Counted from the first letter of the stretch, positions 16,049 through 25,765 are shown. The stretch: 49,392 bases of DNA from Spirochaetia bacterium (GCA_027859095.1 JAQIBN010000259.1:1-49392), one strand, 5' to 3'. A program made the numbers and translations. Notes: generated by a model not told the origin, from the letters alone.

Positions 16049-16936
16049 TTAATTGCAACTCAATTCTGAAACTGATTTAATTTTGTTTAAACTATAAACA
16101 AATTCAACAAGCCCACTAACAGGAATATTTTCCCCTCTGTCTTCCGGGCTAATACCAGTCTGTATCAGCGCATTTTCAACAATATCCCAGGAGATATTTT
16201 TTCCAGTCCATCCTTTAGTTAAATTATTTTTAATTGTTTTTCTTCTGGATTGAAATAAATCCCTGATAATTTTAAAATAAAGACAGGAGTTTACATTTGT
16301 ATATTGATTGTGTGGCTTTAATTCAAGAATTGTAGAAGTAACATCCGGAGCAGGATAAAATGACCCTGATTTCAGATCTCCAATATTCCTAACATTGAAA
16401 ACATATTGACACAGCATGGAAAAGGAAGAATAATTTTTTGACCCCGGAGGTGAGGTCATTCTCTGACCCATTTCCTTCTGAACTGTTACAACCATAATTT
16501 TGGGTATACAGTTATTTTCAATCAAACTTGAAATTATTGCTGAAGCAGAATTATATGGTAAATTGCCAAGAATTATATCTGGCTTCCCTTCATTTAAGGC
16601 AATAGGTTCCCAGGTCTTTACAAAATCACCTGAAATAATTTTAAAACCTTGATATGCTCCAAAGGCATCTTCAAGATATCTAATAAAACCATAGTCGATC
16701 TCAAAAACAGTAAGATTCTCTGTCATCTCAAGTACCATATGAGTCATGGCACCAAGGCCAGGACCGATTTCCCAAATATTAGAATTTTTATCTAATTCCA
16801 AAAGATCAATCAATTTAGATCTGGCACTTGAAGATATGAGAAAATTCTGCCCAAAACGCTTGGACATATTAAGACCATTTGCGTCAAGTACAGATTTAAT
16901 ATCAGATATAGAGTCATAATTTTGTATTAATTTCAT
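16049..16936 (-). CDS. rsmA: 16S rRNA dimethyladenosine transferase KsgA
   Basis: SAM-dependent enzyme that dimethylates A1518 and A1519 of 16S rRNA during 30S maturation. The N-terminus has SKRFGQNFL, motif I is WEIGPGLGAMT, the acidic ribose-binding residue is in VFEIDYGF, and motif IV reads GNLPYNSASAI (catalytic NLPY). The C-terminal helical domain includes SRRKTIKNNL. Length 295, normal. It follows comEC after 36 bp that contain a small hairpin. Confidence 0.93.
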   Translation of the reverse strand: MKLIQNYDSISDIKSVLDANGLNMSKRFGQNFLISSSARSKLIDLLELDKNSNIWEIGPGLGAMTHMVLEMTENLTVFEIDYGFIRYLEDAFGAYQGFKIISGDFVKTWEPIALNEGKPDIILGNLPYNSASAIISSLIENNCIPKIMVVTVQKEMGQRMTSPPGSKNYSSFSMLCQYVFNVRNIGDLKSGSFYPAPDVTSTILELKPHNQYTNVNSCLYFKIIRDLFQSRRKTIKNNLTKGWTGKNISWDIVENALIQTGISPEDRGENIPVSGLVEFVYSLNKIKSVSELSCN

Positions 16937-16941
16937 TATCG

Positions 16942-16959
16942 TCTGGAGAGTACTCCAGA
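16942..16959 (-). promoter_or_regulatory. Small hairpin in the rsmA leader
   Basis: On the minus strand TCTGGAG-TACT-CTCCAGA forms a perfect 7-bp stem ending 5 bases before the rsmA ATG. The only GGAG near rsmA is in this stem, about 16 bases upstream of the start. It could affect initiation or RNA processing between comEC and rsmA. Confidence 0.4.
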
Positions 16960-16972
16960 AAATTATATACCG

Positions 16973-18379
16973 TCAAGACTTCTGGGTACTCTTAATAAAT
17001 ACAAGTAAAACAATAAAAAATATGGCAGTGGTTCTATTATTCAAAACTGGAAACTGGGAGAAAAATCCTGAAAAAGATTCAATAAGTATATAAAACACCT
17101 CCATAACCATAAATATTAAACGCTGAATAACCCAAGGCATTGGAATAAGGCCAAAAATACCTGTCCAGATAAATAAAGTTATTAATGGAACCAAAATTAT
17201 TCCTGAAATAATACCTACAGGGTAGGTTACACCAAAATAATTTAAAACCAGAGGAGCAGTGAATAGTTGTGCAGATATAGATGCAGCTAAAACTGTTCGT
17301 AAATTGAATGGAATTAAACCAGGTAGTATTCGTCTTATGGCATTACTCCCAAGTATTATTCCACCCAAAGCCATATAGGAAAGTTGAAAAGAAAGCTCCC
17401 AGGCACATCCAGGGTAAACAGTTACCTGAATCAGAAAACAAATAACCAATATATGAAAAATATCTATTCTTAATCCTGAAAAAGAGAACAATCCCAAAAG
17501 TGAGAATAAAATTGCACCACGAATTAACGAAGGACCGGATTTTACAAGAAATACATATATAATTATAAGAACTAATGTAAGTACAAAACTTTGGTGTCTG
17601 CCGAATAATGGTGTAAAGAGAAACAGTATTCCTAAAGAGATTATTCCAAGATGCATACCTGAAAGAGCAAGAATGTGAGAAGCTCCAGCTTTTTTTATTG
17701 AGGTAAATAGTTTCCCATTAGGATTTTCCTTTGTGCCGGTAAATAAAGCGGTAAATAGTAATGAAGCCCCTGGCTTCATTCGGTCTATACGCTGCATTAG
17801 ATAATTTAAGATTTGAGCTCTTTTTTTCAGTAAATGACCATTTAAGGAATCATCCCAATTAAGAATATCTATACTTTTTTTGTCTGCAAAAATAATTGAA
17901 GATTTTTGTTCAAAAATATTTCTCTTACTAAGATCTATATTCTGACCTTTAAATAATTTAACATTGGAGATGATACTTATTTTCCCATATGAACTTGTCC
18001 AGTTTGATCCAATATCTTTTGAAAAAAGAATTTCTACAGGGAATATATACTTCCCGCCATTTATCTCTTTAGAGTCATCCAGTACTTTAGCAGTTATTTT
18101 TATTATTGAACTTTTTTTCTGCCCCGGGGAAAACCCTGGACTTGATGAGTAACTTAAAAGATAAAGCCCAATTAATAATGATAATAAACAATATAATAAA
18201 ATTTTTGTATAAATTTTAAAAATATTCGAATTGAAAATTGAAATTGTTATTGCAAATGAAGCTGCTAATAATGAAGAAATAAGAATAATTACCGGATTCA
18301 GATCTCCTGGAATTCCAACATAAAGAATCGAAACAAGAGGTATCAGCAGTGCTAAATCAAAAAATTTTTCTGTGGGCAG
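16973..18379 (-). CDS. comEC: ComEC/Rec2-type DNA uptake channel, no conventional start codon
   Basis: The open frame runs without a stop from 18409 to 16973 (478 codons). The N-terminal ~200 residues hold two or three membrane segments (LALLIPLVSILYVGI, PVIILISSLLAASFAITI, ILLYCLLSLLIGLYLL) and a beta-rich DUF4131-like part. The Competence domain follows with ILALSGMHLGIISLG at ~residue 240 and six or more further helices. Together this is the DNA-translocation core, without the C-terminal metallo-beta-lactamase domain. No ATG, GTG or TTG occurs in frame before codon ~195 (17797). I set the start at CTG 18379 by position only; ATA at 18409, preceded by GAGG, or an ATT is equally possible. 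It follows the HEAT gene with at most 10 bp between or an overlap. Confidence 0.75.
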   Translation of the reverse strand: MPTEKFFDLALLIPLVSILYVGIPGDLNPVIILISSLLAASFAITISIFNSNIFKIYTKILLYCLLSLLIGLYLLSYSSSPGFSPGQKKSSIIKITAKVLDDSKEINGGKYIFPVEILFSKDIGSNWTSSYGKISIISNVKLFKGQNIDLSKRNIFEQKSSIIFADKKSIDILNWDDSLNGHLLKKRAQILNYLMQRIDRMKPGASLLFTALFTGTKENPNGKLFTSIKKAGASHILALSGMHLGIISLGILFLFTPLFGRHQSFVLTLVLIIIYVFLVKSGPSLIRGAILFSLLGLFSFSGLRIDIFHILVICFLIQVTVYPGCAWELSFQLSYMALGGIILGSNAIRRILPGLIPFNLRTVLAASISAQLFTAPLVLNYFGVTYPVGIISGIILVPLITLFIWTGIFGLIPMPWVIQRLIFMVMEVFYILIESFSGFFSQFPVLNNRTTAIFFIVLLVFIKSTQKS

Positions 18380-18389
18380 AAATACTGAT

Positions 18390-19574
18390 TTATCTACTTT
18401 TAAGGTTATTTAGAGCCTCTCGTGCCGCTCTCTTTACTGTGACAGGATATTCAAGATACCCGGAATAAAGCAAATCATCAAAAGCAATACTATCACCAAT
18501 AATTCCAATATTACTGATAACTGCCAATGAAATTTGCAAATCTGTTTCCTGCCCATTTTCCATATAAGAGTTCATAAACTCTAAGTATAGGGTTAAACGC
18601 CCTGCTGCTTCATGAGTACCAATGGCACCGAGGCAGGAAATTGCTTCAAGGACAGTTGATTTAGGAGAAATACCATGTTCATATTCAAAATTTACAAGAT
18701 TAAAATGTTCGATTACTAAATCGGCAGCATCTGCCCATTTGAGTATTGTCAGCTGCCTTACAGCACCATATCTTAAATCACGTATTAGTTGTTCATCTTC
18801 TGAATCGTCTACTTTAATAACCAGCCCTATATCGAGAGCCATTTTATACAATCCGCCTTTCTCTTCGATTGGCATTTCAGAATCTTCAATAGCAAGATTA
18901 AGAGCCAATATTTTATCTGAAGGAACACTGTTTTTTATAACCCTAATTAGAGACTGACTATAACTCCCTTCGAGGTTCTTCAAAGCTATATTTGCTTTAT
19001 AGCTTATATCATCTGAATAATTTGCTGATCCAGTACTAAAAACAGTAGAGAACGAAGAGCTATCACCAAGTTCACCCAAAGTTACGACTGCTTCAGCAAC
19101 AACTGGTTCAGAGACTTTAAGACCTTCTCTAAATCTCTCATTTTGTAATTTCAGCCATTGATTTAATTCTTCAATTACCAATAAATCCGGATCTATATTA
19201 CCAAGAGTGCCTAATATTTCCACCTGTACCTGTTCATCTCCATAAGTATTAAAAAGTTGCCACATAACTGTAGTTGAATTATTATATCCATTTATACCTA
19301 TTAATCTGACTGCTAATATTGTAAGTTCTCTGGCAGCAGAATCAGAAGCAAGATTTTTAGAATTATTAAGTATGAAATTTAAAGCCTCTCCATAGAGGGG
19401 AGCCATATTAACTTCCGGATATTCAGCTGAGTCCTGCAGTACCTGGATTTTAGTAGATATCGATCCCCTGGCAAAGTTTTTCCGCATGGCAGATAGAACT
19501 GGATTTGTGTCCTCAGAATACACAAATACTAAGACCATAAAAAGCAGGGTAAGACCTGCAATAGATTTCTTCAT
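18390..19574 (-). CDS. Exported HEAT-repeat protein 2
   Basis: A ~394-residue periplasmic HEAT-like protein. The ATG at 19574 is preferred: GAGGGG/GGTGG precedes it and the encoded MKKSIAGLTLLFMVLVFVYS is a clean signal peptide. Helical repeats include ILGTLGNIDPDLLVIEEL, VVTLGELGDSS and LEAISCLGAIGTHEAAGRLTLYL, ending VKRAAREALNNLKSR, which parallels the end of HEAT protein 1. It starts 7 bp after the PilZ gene and its stop abuts or overlaps the comEC frame. Role unknown. Confidence 0.82.
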   Translation of the reverse strand: MKKSIAGLTLLFMVLVFVYSEDTNPVLSAMRKNFARGSISTKIQVLQDSAEYPEVNMAPLYGEALNFILNNSKNLASDSAARELTILAVRLIGINGYNNSTTVMWQLFNTYGDEQVQVEILGTLGNIDPDLLVIEELNQWLKLQNERFREGLKVSEPVVAEAVVTLGELGDSSSFSTVFSTGSANYSDDISYKANIALKNLEGSYSQSLIRVIKNSVPSDKILALNLAIEDSEMPIEEKGGLYKMALDIGLVIKVDDSEDEQLIRDLRYGAVRQLTILKWADAADLVIEHFNLVNFEYEHGISPKSTVLEAISCLGAIGTHEAAGRLTLYLEFMNSYMENGQETDLQISLAVISNIGIIGDSIAFDDLLYSGYLEYPVTVKRAAREALNNLKSR

Positions 19575-19581
19575 ATCACTT

Positions 19582-20631
19582 TTACCACCCCTCAAGTATA
19601 GCAGAAGCATTTTTTACATTTTTAGAACTTCTTTCACCAAATAAATCATAAACATAGGCAAGAATTCTGTTTTTCACCCGATCCTGAAGAGGCACAGACT
19701 GAATATGAATAATTGATGTATTTTTATTTTGCTGAAAACTAACACCTTTAACAACACCACACATAATTAATGTTGAATCAGATAGTTTAAATTGGATTTT
19801 AACATTCATACCAACTTTTCCATGGCCACCAATTAGTAGCGCAGCTCCATCTTCAGAGATATCCTGCAACCTGCATCGTATACCACGTCGTTCTTCCAAA
19901 TCATTTGAAGCCTGGGCAATAACTTTTAGAGGAAAAAGTTCAGCTGGAGCATTAAGATTGGCACGTACAGAACCTCTTTTTTGACTACGTATAATTGAAT
20001 CAGATTGAGATATATAAAGAATAGGAACCTTACTATCCATATGATTTTCTAATACTTTTGATTCGAAAACATACCCGGCATCATCCTTTCTCCAAAAATA
20101 AATATTTAACTTCTCACCCTTAAACTCATAATCCTGGGGTAACTTAGGACCCTCAGGATAAGTGATTGCAATATATCTGCGTTGATTTTCAACAACCTGG
20201 GATATATAAACACCAAGACCGGGTATTGAAATTTTTAAATACTGCATTTTTGTAATTTTTCTTGTAGTTTTTAGACCAATAGTATACTTAGGTAGTTTTA
20301 ATTCAACAGTTTTTCTAAAATCAAACAGTTTTGATAAAAACACCATATTGTTAAGTTCATCAAGAACTCCTTCCGATTTAAATCTAATGATTGCCCCACG
20401 GATAGAGCGATCAAGCTGCTTAATAGACCAAAAAAGGGATGTTGGATTTTTCAACCTTCCTTCTACAGCAACTTTTCTTAATAAATTAACCTCAGTAAAT
20501 GAAAAACCAGCTTCCTTTCCTTTTGCATAAAAATGAATCCAGGGAAATGATCCACCTCCAGCTTTTCTAAGGAGAATAATTAAAGTAATTACAATAAGCA
20601 GTAGTACAAACAGTAAAATCATTGAAACCAT
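19582..20631 (-). CDS. Membrane-anchored PilZ-domain protein
   Basis: A 349-residue protein with an N-terminal membrane helix (residues ~3-22), a cytoplasmic helical region, a beta-rich middle and a C-terminal PilZ domain that binds cyclic di-GMP. The two PilZ signature parts are visible: KRGSVR (RxxxR-type, near residue 217) and LQDISEDGAALLIGG (D/NxSxxG, near residue 265). Members of this kind act as c-di-GMP effectors in motility or secretion. It heads the run PilZ-HEAT-comEC-rsmA. Divergent from the CPBP gene. Confidence 0.87.
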   Translation of the reverse strand: MVSMILLFVLLLIVITLIILLRKAGGGSFPWIHFYAKGKEAGFSFTEVNLLRKVAVEGRLKNPTSLFWSIKQLDRSIRGAIIRFKSEGVLDELNNMVFLSKLFDFRKTVELKLPKYTIGLKTTRKITKMQYLKISIPGLGVYISQVVENQRRYIAITYPEGPKLPQDYEFKGEKLNIYFWRKDDAGYVFESKVLENHMDSKVPILYISQSDSIIRSQKRGSVRANLNAPAELFPLKVIAQASNDLEERRGIRCRLQDISEDGAALLIGGHGKVGMNVKIQFKLSDSTLIMCGVVKGVSFQQNKNTSIIHIQSVPLQDRVKNRILAYVYDLFGERSSKNVKNASAILEGW

Positions 20632-20739
20632 ATTATTATTATCGAAACCCTTCTTCTTTAATTTATTCTTTTTATATAAACTTACACCCTACAATACTAT
20701 ATAATAGTACATGATACATCAAATTGGAGCAATAAAAAA

Positions 20740-21432
20740 ATGTTTTTTCATGAGATTCTAAAAAAAATTGACCTTGAAGACAAAAAAGAACCAATTATTC
20801 TGTTTATGGTCTTTTTTTTACCTGGTTTTCTTAGCCAATCACAAGTTGTTGATGGAACTGTTTTTAACTCAGCCTGGTTCAATATGATCTATTTATTTAC
20901 TGTAATTCCACAAATATTACTGGTTCTTTATCTTATAGAAAAAAAACCTGTTGAAAAGATTCACCTCTATGGTATTACCAATATTAAATATAAAGATCTG
21001 TTATACAGTCTTTTATATTTTGCAGGGATTATGATTATTGTACTGGGAACAGGTCTAATTTCATTTCTGATTTCATTTTTAGGATATGAAACAGGTCAGG
21101 AAATGCCTTTATGGCAATTTAATAATAAAGGCCTCATACCACTAATTTTTTTAACATGTATGGCCACAGGATACAGCGAAGAACTTTTTTTCCGTAGTTA
21201 TCTTTTGAGTGAATTTCATTCTCCGGGTAAGGAAAAATATATAATTTTTGGTACTTCATTAATTTTTGCTCTGGGACATATCTATCAGGGAGTAATAGGT
21301 TTCCTTGGAACTTTTGTAATAGGTATTTTCCTGGCTTCCATTTTCATTAAAAAACAAAACTTGCATAGAATTGCAATTGCTCATGGACTTTATAATTTTA
21401 CAGTACTTATGATAAGTGCCAGCATAGTATAA
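20740..21432 (+). CDS. CPBP-family intramembrane metalloprotease
   Basis: A 230-residue polytopic membrane protein of the CAAX-protease and bacteriocin-processing (Abi) family. The catalytic motif EExxxR appears as EELFFR (E147-E148), followed by the metal-binding histidines in ALGHIYQG (~179) and AIAHGLYNF (~216). Six or more hydrophobic helices surround them. Such enzymes cleave within membranes; the bacterial substrate is rarely known. GGAG lies ~10 bases before ATG and a TATAAT at 20700-20705 is upstream, though without a good -35. Confidence 0.87.
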   Translation: MFFHEILKKIDLEDKKEPIILFMVFFLPGFLSQSQVVDGTVFNSAWFNMIYLFTVIPQILLVLYLIEKKPVEKIHLYGITNIKYKDLLYSLLYFAGIMIIVLGTGLISFLISFLGYETGQEMPLWQFNNKGLIPLIFLTCMATGYSEELFFRSYLLSEFHSPGKEKYIIFGTSLIFALGHIYQGVIGFLGTFVIGIFLASIFIKKQNLHRIAIAHGLYNFTVLMISASIV

Positions 21433-21447
21433 TTATGTGAATAATAC

Positions 21448-21476
21448 TTGTCATTTCAATAATATACATATATCTT
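21448..21476 (+). promoter_or_regulatory. Candidate promoter of tlpA-dsbD, -10 box 6 nt before ATG
   Basis: TTGTCA (21448-21453), exactly 17 bases, TATCTT (21471-21476), then six bases to the ATG. No Shine-Dalgarno precedes the gene. This arrangement predicts a leaderless transcript. Confidence 0.5.
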
Positions 21477-21482
21477 GCATAT

Positions 21483-22040
21483 ATGAAAAAGATAATAATT
21501 ATACTGAGTCTTATGACTCTAATAGTCGCATTCCTACCAGCCCAGGATGCACCTCCAATGACCCCCTTACAGGAAAAATTGTGGAGAGCAGGTTTTGGAG
21601 TTCCTCAACAGATTATGGATGCTCCAGAATTTTCAGCAGAAAATTTAGAAGGGAAACAGATAAGCCTTAGTTCACAAAAAGGTAAGGTTATTCTTCTTAA
21701 CCTATGGGCTACGTGGTGTCCTCCATGCCGGGCAGAAATGCCGTCTATGGAAAGACTTTATCAGAAATTAAATGATCCAAATTTTACAATCCTTGCAATT
21801 GCAACCCCTACTCCACCCAAAGAAACCAGGGAAAAGATTATTGATTTTGTTGATGAAAATGGATATACATTCCCAGTTTTAATTGATGACTCAAAAGAGA
21901 TTTCATATCAATATGGTTCAGGAAGCATCCCTACTTCATGGATAATTGATGCAGAGGGAAAAGTTCTTGCAAGATTTGTTGGGGCAATGGAATGGGATTC
22001 TGAATTAATGCTGGAAGTATTTGAGGAACTTATTCCTTAA
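21483..22040 (+). CDS. Exported TlpA-like thioredoxin-fold protein
   Basis: A 185-residue periplasmic thiol-disulfide protein. Signal peptide MKKIIIILSLMTLIVAFLPAQ, then an AhpC/TSA-redoxin-type domain with the active site WATWCPPC near residue 79 and the cis-proline loop GSGSIPTSW. Close relatives reduce apocytochromes or other periplasmic thiols. The dsbD gene begins 2 bp after its stop, so DsbD is the probable electron donor. Confidence 0.9.
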   Translation: MKKIIIILSLMTLIVAFLPAQDAPPMTPLQEKLWRAGFGVPQQIMDAPEFSAENLEGKQISLSSQKGKVILLNLWATWCPPCRAEMPSMERLYQKLNDPNFTILAIATPTPPKETREKIIDFVDENGYTFPVLIDDSKEISYQYGSGSIPTSWIIDAEGKVLARFVGAMEWDSELMLEVFEELIP

Positions 22041-22042
22041 TT

Positions 22043-23785
22043 ATGAAAAAAATTGTTTTCCTTATATTATCTGGTTTATTCCTATTAATTAGTGTTACAC
22101 ATTTAACAGCATATGAAAATGTTAATATTTCTGCAAGTATCACTCCCTCAGTGCTTGTTCCTGGAGAAGAGGGTTTAATAACTGTTATATTTGATATACA
22201 AGAGGGTTTTCATCAGACCAGAGCTGATGACTTCTTTTTTATTACTTTCGAAAATAATGAATGGTTTTCAATGGGTGAAATTATTTACCCGGTCGGTGTG
22301 CTAAAAGATGGCCTTGAAAATTATTATGGAAAAGTAACTCTTGAAGCAAAATTTATTGTTTCGGAAAATATTCCAGCAGGAGAACAAACGGCTCAGATAA
22401 AGACAGCATGGCAGCTTTGCGATGAAGAAGGAGTATGTTTTTTCCCTGAAGAAATAATAATTGATGTACCTGTTGAAATTGGCGGAGATAATTCCCCGAT
22501 AAATAAGTCATTAATGACTCTTTTAAAATTTCTCTTTTTTGCATTTTTAGGCGGCCTTCTATTAAATGTTATGCCTTGTGTTCTACCCATACTTTCTATG
22601 AGAGCTTTGAATTTGGTAAGGCAAAGTCAAAATGATCGTAAGAGTATATTTATAGGCTCTCTTCTTTACGGTGCAGGAGTACTTGCTTCACTACTAATTC
22701 TTGCTATAATTGTAATTATATTAAAAACGACAGGGCAACTTGTTGGGTGGGGGTTTCAGTTTCAAAACCCGCTTTTTGTTATGAGTTTAATTACAATAAT
22801 TTTTATATTTGCTCTCTCATTATTTGATATTTTTATAATTAATGCTCCTGGTATGAATAAAATGGCAGCAGCCTCAAATCAAAAAGGATGGGTAGGATCC
22901 TTCTTTAATGGTATTTTTGCTGTTCTTCTTGCAACTCCATGTACTGCCCCCTTTTTAGGGACGGCTCTTGGATTTGCTTTCAGCCAAACACCATTATTTA
23001 TATTAAGCAGTTTTACTGCAATTGGTGTGGGGTTTGCACTCCCCTTTGTTTTAATTGGTATTTGGCCAAAACTTATTCAATCTCTACCCAAACCAGGTCC
23101 CTGGATGGATACATTTAAAGAAATTATGGGATTCCTGCTATTTGGAACTGTACTTTATTTATTAAGTTCATTGAGATTTCAGATAAGCTCTGATTCGTTA
23201 TATAAATTTCTTATTTTTCTTACTCTAACTGCATTTTCAGCATGGCTCTATGGAAAACTAAGTAAACCCGGATCAAAATTTCCCTCTGTTTTTCTTGCAC
23301 TTGTTATTGCCCTCATACTGATTATTGTATCTGCTTTTTACTTTATTGATACAAAACAAAATTTTTCAGATACCGAAACATCTGTTTTGAGAGAAGGTTG
23401 GGAAGAGTTCAACCCTGACGCTATAGAACAATACAGGGATGAAGGAAAAGGCCTTTTTCTTGCCTTTGGGGCAAAATGGTGTTCAGTATGTAAACTGAAC
23501 GAAAGCAGAGTCCTTTTTACAGATAAGGGGGATTTATTCTTTGAAGAACGGTCTTTGATTAGAATGAAGGGTGATTATACCAATAAAGATCCTATAATTG
23601 ATGAATGGATAAAAAAATTCGAAAAAGCAGGAGTTCCGGTTTATGTATATTATCCTCCAGATGGAGGTGACTATATTATTTTTCCAGAAATACTCACTTT
23701 TTCTATACTGGAAGAAAATATTCCACTTAGCAGTAAAAAGAAAAGACTTGACGACAGCATGTTTTTGATACAATCTAGTAATTAA
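22043..23785 (+). CDS. dsbD: Thiol:disulfide interchange protein DsbD
   Basis: Transmembrane reductant carrier that passes electrons from cytoplasmic thioredoxin to periplasmic partners. All three modules are visible in 580 residues: an exported N-terminal DsbD-alpha domain (Cys pair in LCDEEGVCFFP near residues 131-138), an eight-helix core with NVMPCVLPI and the second redox Cys in ATPCTAPF, and a C-terminal thioredoxin domain with AKWCSVCK near residue 478. It is translated with the TlpA gene upstream. Length is typical. Confidence 0.93.
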   Translation: MKKIVFLILSGLFLLISVTHLTAYENVNISASITPSVLVPGEEGLITVIFDIQEGFHQTRADDFFFITFENNEWFSMGEIIYPVGVLKDGLENYYGKVTLEAKFIVSENIPAGEQTAQIKTAWQLCDEEGVCFFPEEIIIDVPVEIGGDNSPINKSLMTLLKFLFFAFLGGLLLNVMPCVLPILSMRALNLVRQSQNDRKSIFIGSLLYGAGVLASLLILAIIVIILKTTGQLVGWGFQFQNPLFVMSLITIIFIFALSLFDIFIINAPGMNKMAAASNQKGWVGSFFNGIFAVLLATPCTAPFLGTALGFAFSQTPLFILSSFTAIGVGFALPFVLIGIWPKLIQSLPKPGPWMDTFKEIMGFLLFGTVLYLLSSLRFQISSDSLYKFLIFLTLTAFSAWLYGKLSKPGSKFPSVFLALVIALILIIVSAFYFIDTKQNFSDTETSVLREGWEEFNPDAIEQYRDEGKGLFLAFGAKWCSVCKLNESRVLFTDKGDLFFEERSLIRMKGDYTNKDPIIDEWIKKFEKAGVPVYVYYPPDGGDYIIFPEILTFSILEENIPLSSKKKRLDDSMFLIQSSN

Positions 23786-23860
23786 AGCTTTCAATTAAAA
23801 GCTTAATGGGATAATTTTATAACTTATTTCAGTCGCGAACCGATATCCGGAGGACAAAAG

Positions 23861-25765
23861 ATGAATACCCCCAATACATTACCTAAAAGAATTAAAGCAA
23901 CAGCTTTAAAGTACCCTGAGAAAGCCGCTTTAAGGAGTAAGGATGAAAACGGAGACTTTCAGATTATAAATTTTAAAGAATTTTATGAAAAAATTAAAAT
24001 TCTGGGAACAGGACTTCATAAGCTTGGTGTTAAAAGAAATGAACATGTAGCAATAATGTCTGATAACTGTAAAGAATGGATAATAACAGACCTGGCCTTA
24101 CTTGGTATTGGAGCTATTGACGTACCTAGAGGATCTGACTCCACTGCAGAAGAAATGAAGTACATAATTGAACATGCAGACTGTGAACTTGTATTTATAG
24201 AAAATTCTGTACAGGCAGAGAAAGTACTTTCACGAAAAAAAGATCTTCCAAAAATGAAAAAAATAATTATATTTCTTCCAGGTGGATCAGTTGATAAAAA
24301 ATTGGCAGAAGGAATTGAAATACTATCTTTTGAAGAACTGGAAAAACTTTCAGCTGATGCTTATGAAAAAGATAATAAACTATATGATTCAGAACTTGAA
24401 AAAGGAACTATTGAGGATGTAGCCACTATTATTTACACTTCCGGTACTACAGGAACTCCAAAAGGGGTTATACTTCAGCATAGAAGTTATATGTATCAAC
24501 TGGATAATCTATATGATTATGTAAATATAGTCGCAGGCGAAATACTACTGAGTGTCCTACCTGTCTGGCACTCTTTCGAGAGAATTATTGAATACGTAGT
24601 GCTTGAAAGAGGAGCATCCCTGGCTTACTCAAAACCTATTGGAGCAATAATGCTTCCGGATATGGCAAAAGTCAAGCCACAGTGGATGGCATCTGTGCCC
24701 AGGATTTGGGAAGGTGTAAGAGCCGGTATTTATAGAAATGTAAAAAAAGAAGGTGGAGCAAAAAAAGGTATATTTCTCTTCTTTGTCTTTGTAGGTAGTG
24801 CATGGGCACATTTAAATAATATGTTTAAAGGAACCCTTCCAACCTTTCATAAAAGAATAAGAGCTCTGGATATAATACTTAGTATCATTCCCCTTATACT
24901 AATAACTCCATTTAAGCTACTAGGTGATGTTCTTGTATTTTCTAAAATTAAAGCAAAATTGGGTGGTAGATTTATAGCGGGTATATCCGGAGGAGGAGCT
25001 CTTCCTCCATATGTAGATAGCTTCTTTCAGGCAGCAGGCATTGGTCTTTTAGAGGGTTATGGACTTACAGAGACAGGGCCAGTAGTTGCTATAAGAAAAC
25101 AGAATCACCCTGTAGGCAATACTGTAGGTCCTCTGTTTCCAGATATTGAATACAGGGTTATTGGGAAAGATGGTGCCCTGAAGGGTCCTGGAGAAAAGGG
25201 AACTCTTTATTTAAAAGGCGATATGAATATGAAAGGTTACTACAAACGCCAGGAAGCTACTGATGATGTTTTAAAAGACGGATGGCTCAATACTGGAGAT
25301 ATATGTATTGCAACACATAATAAAGAAGTTAGTATTGTAGGAAGGTCAAAAGAAACTATAGTTCTAATGGGTGGAGAAAATATTGAACCTGTCCCCATAG
25401 AGGATAAAATAAATGCCTCCGATGCAATATTGCAGAATATGGTGGTTGGACAGGATAAAAAATTCCTTGCAGCATTGGTAGTACCAAATATGGAACTATT
25501 GGAAGAAATTGCCAAAGAGAAAGGTATTAGCTATGTTCCAGTGGAAGATCTTCTTGAAAATCCTGAAATTCAGGAATATATTCATAATGAGATACAGGCA
25601 CAGGTTAGTACAAAAACAGGTTTCAAGAATTTTGAATGTGTTTTTAGGGTCAAGCTTTTGGAAAAACCATTTGAGGTGGGAAAAGAACTTACACAGACTC
25701 TTAAGTTAAGAAGAAGTGTTATTGATGATATCTATGTAAAAGAAATAAAAGCACTTTTTAAGTAA
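23861..25765 (+). CDS. Long-chain fatty acid-CoA ligase (AMP-forming)
   Basis: A 634-residue member of the ANL superfamily that activates fatty acids as acyl-AMP and then acyl-CoA. The P-loop reads YTSGTTGTPKG (~residue 192), with GYGLTETGP and the hinge LNTGDICI further on, and the C-terminal lysine region is LRRSVIDDIY. Many relatives of this length from anaerobes are annotated FadD-like. GGAGG sits 9 bases before ATG. The preceding 75 bp carry only a weak inverted repeat without a T tract. Chain-length preference cannot be read. Confidence 0.9.
   Translation: MNTPNTLPKRIKATALKYPEKAALRSKDENGDFQIINFKEFYEKIKILGTGLHKLGVKRNEHVAIMSDNCKEWIITDLALLGIGAIDVPRGSDSTAEEMKYIIEHADCELVFIENSVQAEKVLSRKKDLPKMKKIIIFLPGGSVDKKLAEGIEILSFEELEKLSADAYEKDNKLYDSELEKGTIEDVATIIYTSGTTGTPKGVILQHRSYMYQLDNLYDYVNIVAGEILLSVLPVWHSFERIIEYVVLERGASLAYSKPIGAIMLPDMAKVKPQWMASVPRIWEGVRAGIYRNVKKEGGAKKGIFLFFVFVGSAWAHLNNMFKGTLPTFHKRIRALDIILSIIPLILITPFKLLGDVLVFSKIKAKLGGRFIAGISGGGALPPYVDSFFQAAGIGLLEGYGLTETGPVVAIRKQNHPVGNTVGPLFPDIEYRVIGKDGALKGPGEKGTLYLKGDMNMKGYYKRQEATDDVLKDGWLNTGDICIATHNKEVSIVGRSKETIVLMGGENIEPVPIEDKINASDAILQNMVVGQDKKFLAALVVPNMELLEEIAKEKGISYVPVEDLLENPEIQEYIHNEIQAQVSTKTGFKNFECVFRVKLLEKPFEVGKELTQTLKLRRSVIDDIYVKEIKALFK

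Noticed and set aside
16973-17797. comEC as a short 274-residue gene starting at 17797
   Set aside because: The frame continues upstream without a stop and encodes the expected N-terminal helices, so the internal ATG is unlikely to be the true start.
23780-23805. AAGCTTT/AAAGCTT inverted repeat after dsbD as a terminator
   Set aside because: The arms are AT-rich and no T tract follows on the coding strand.
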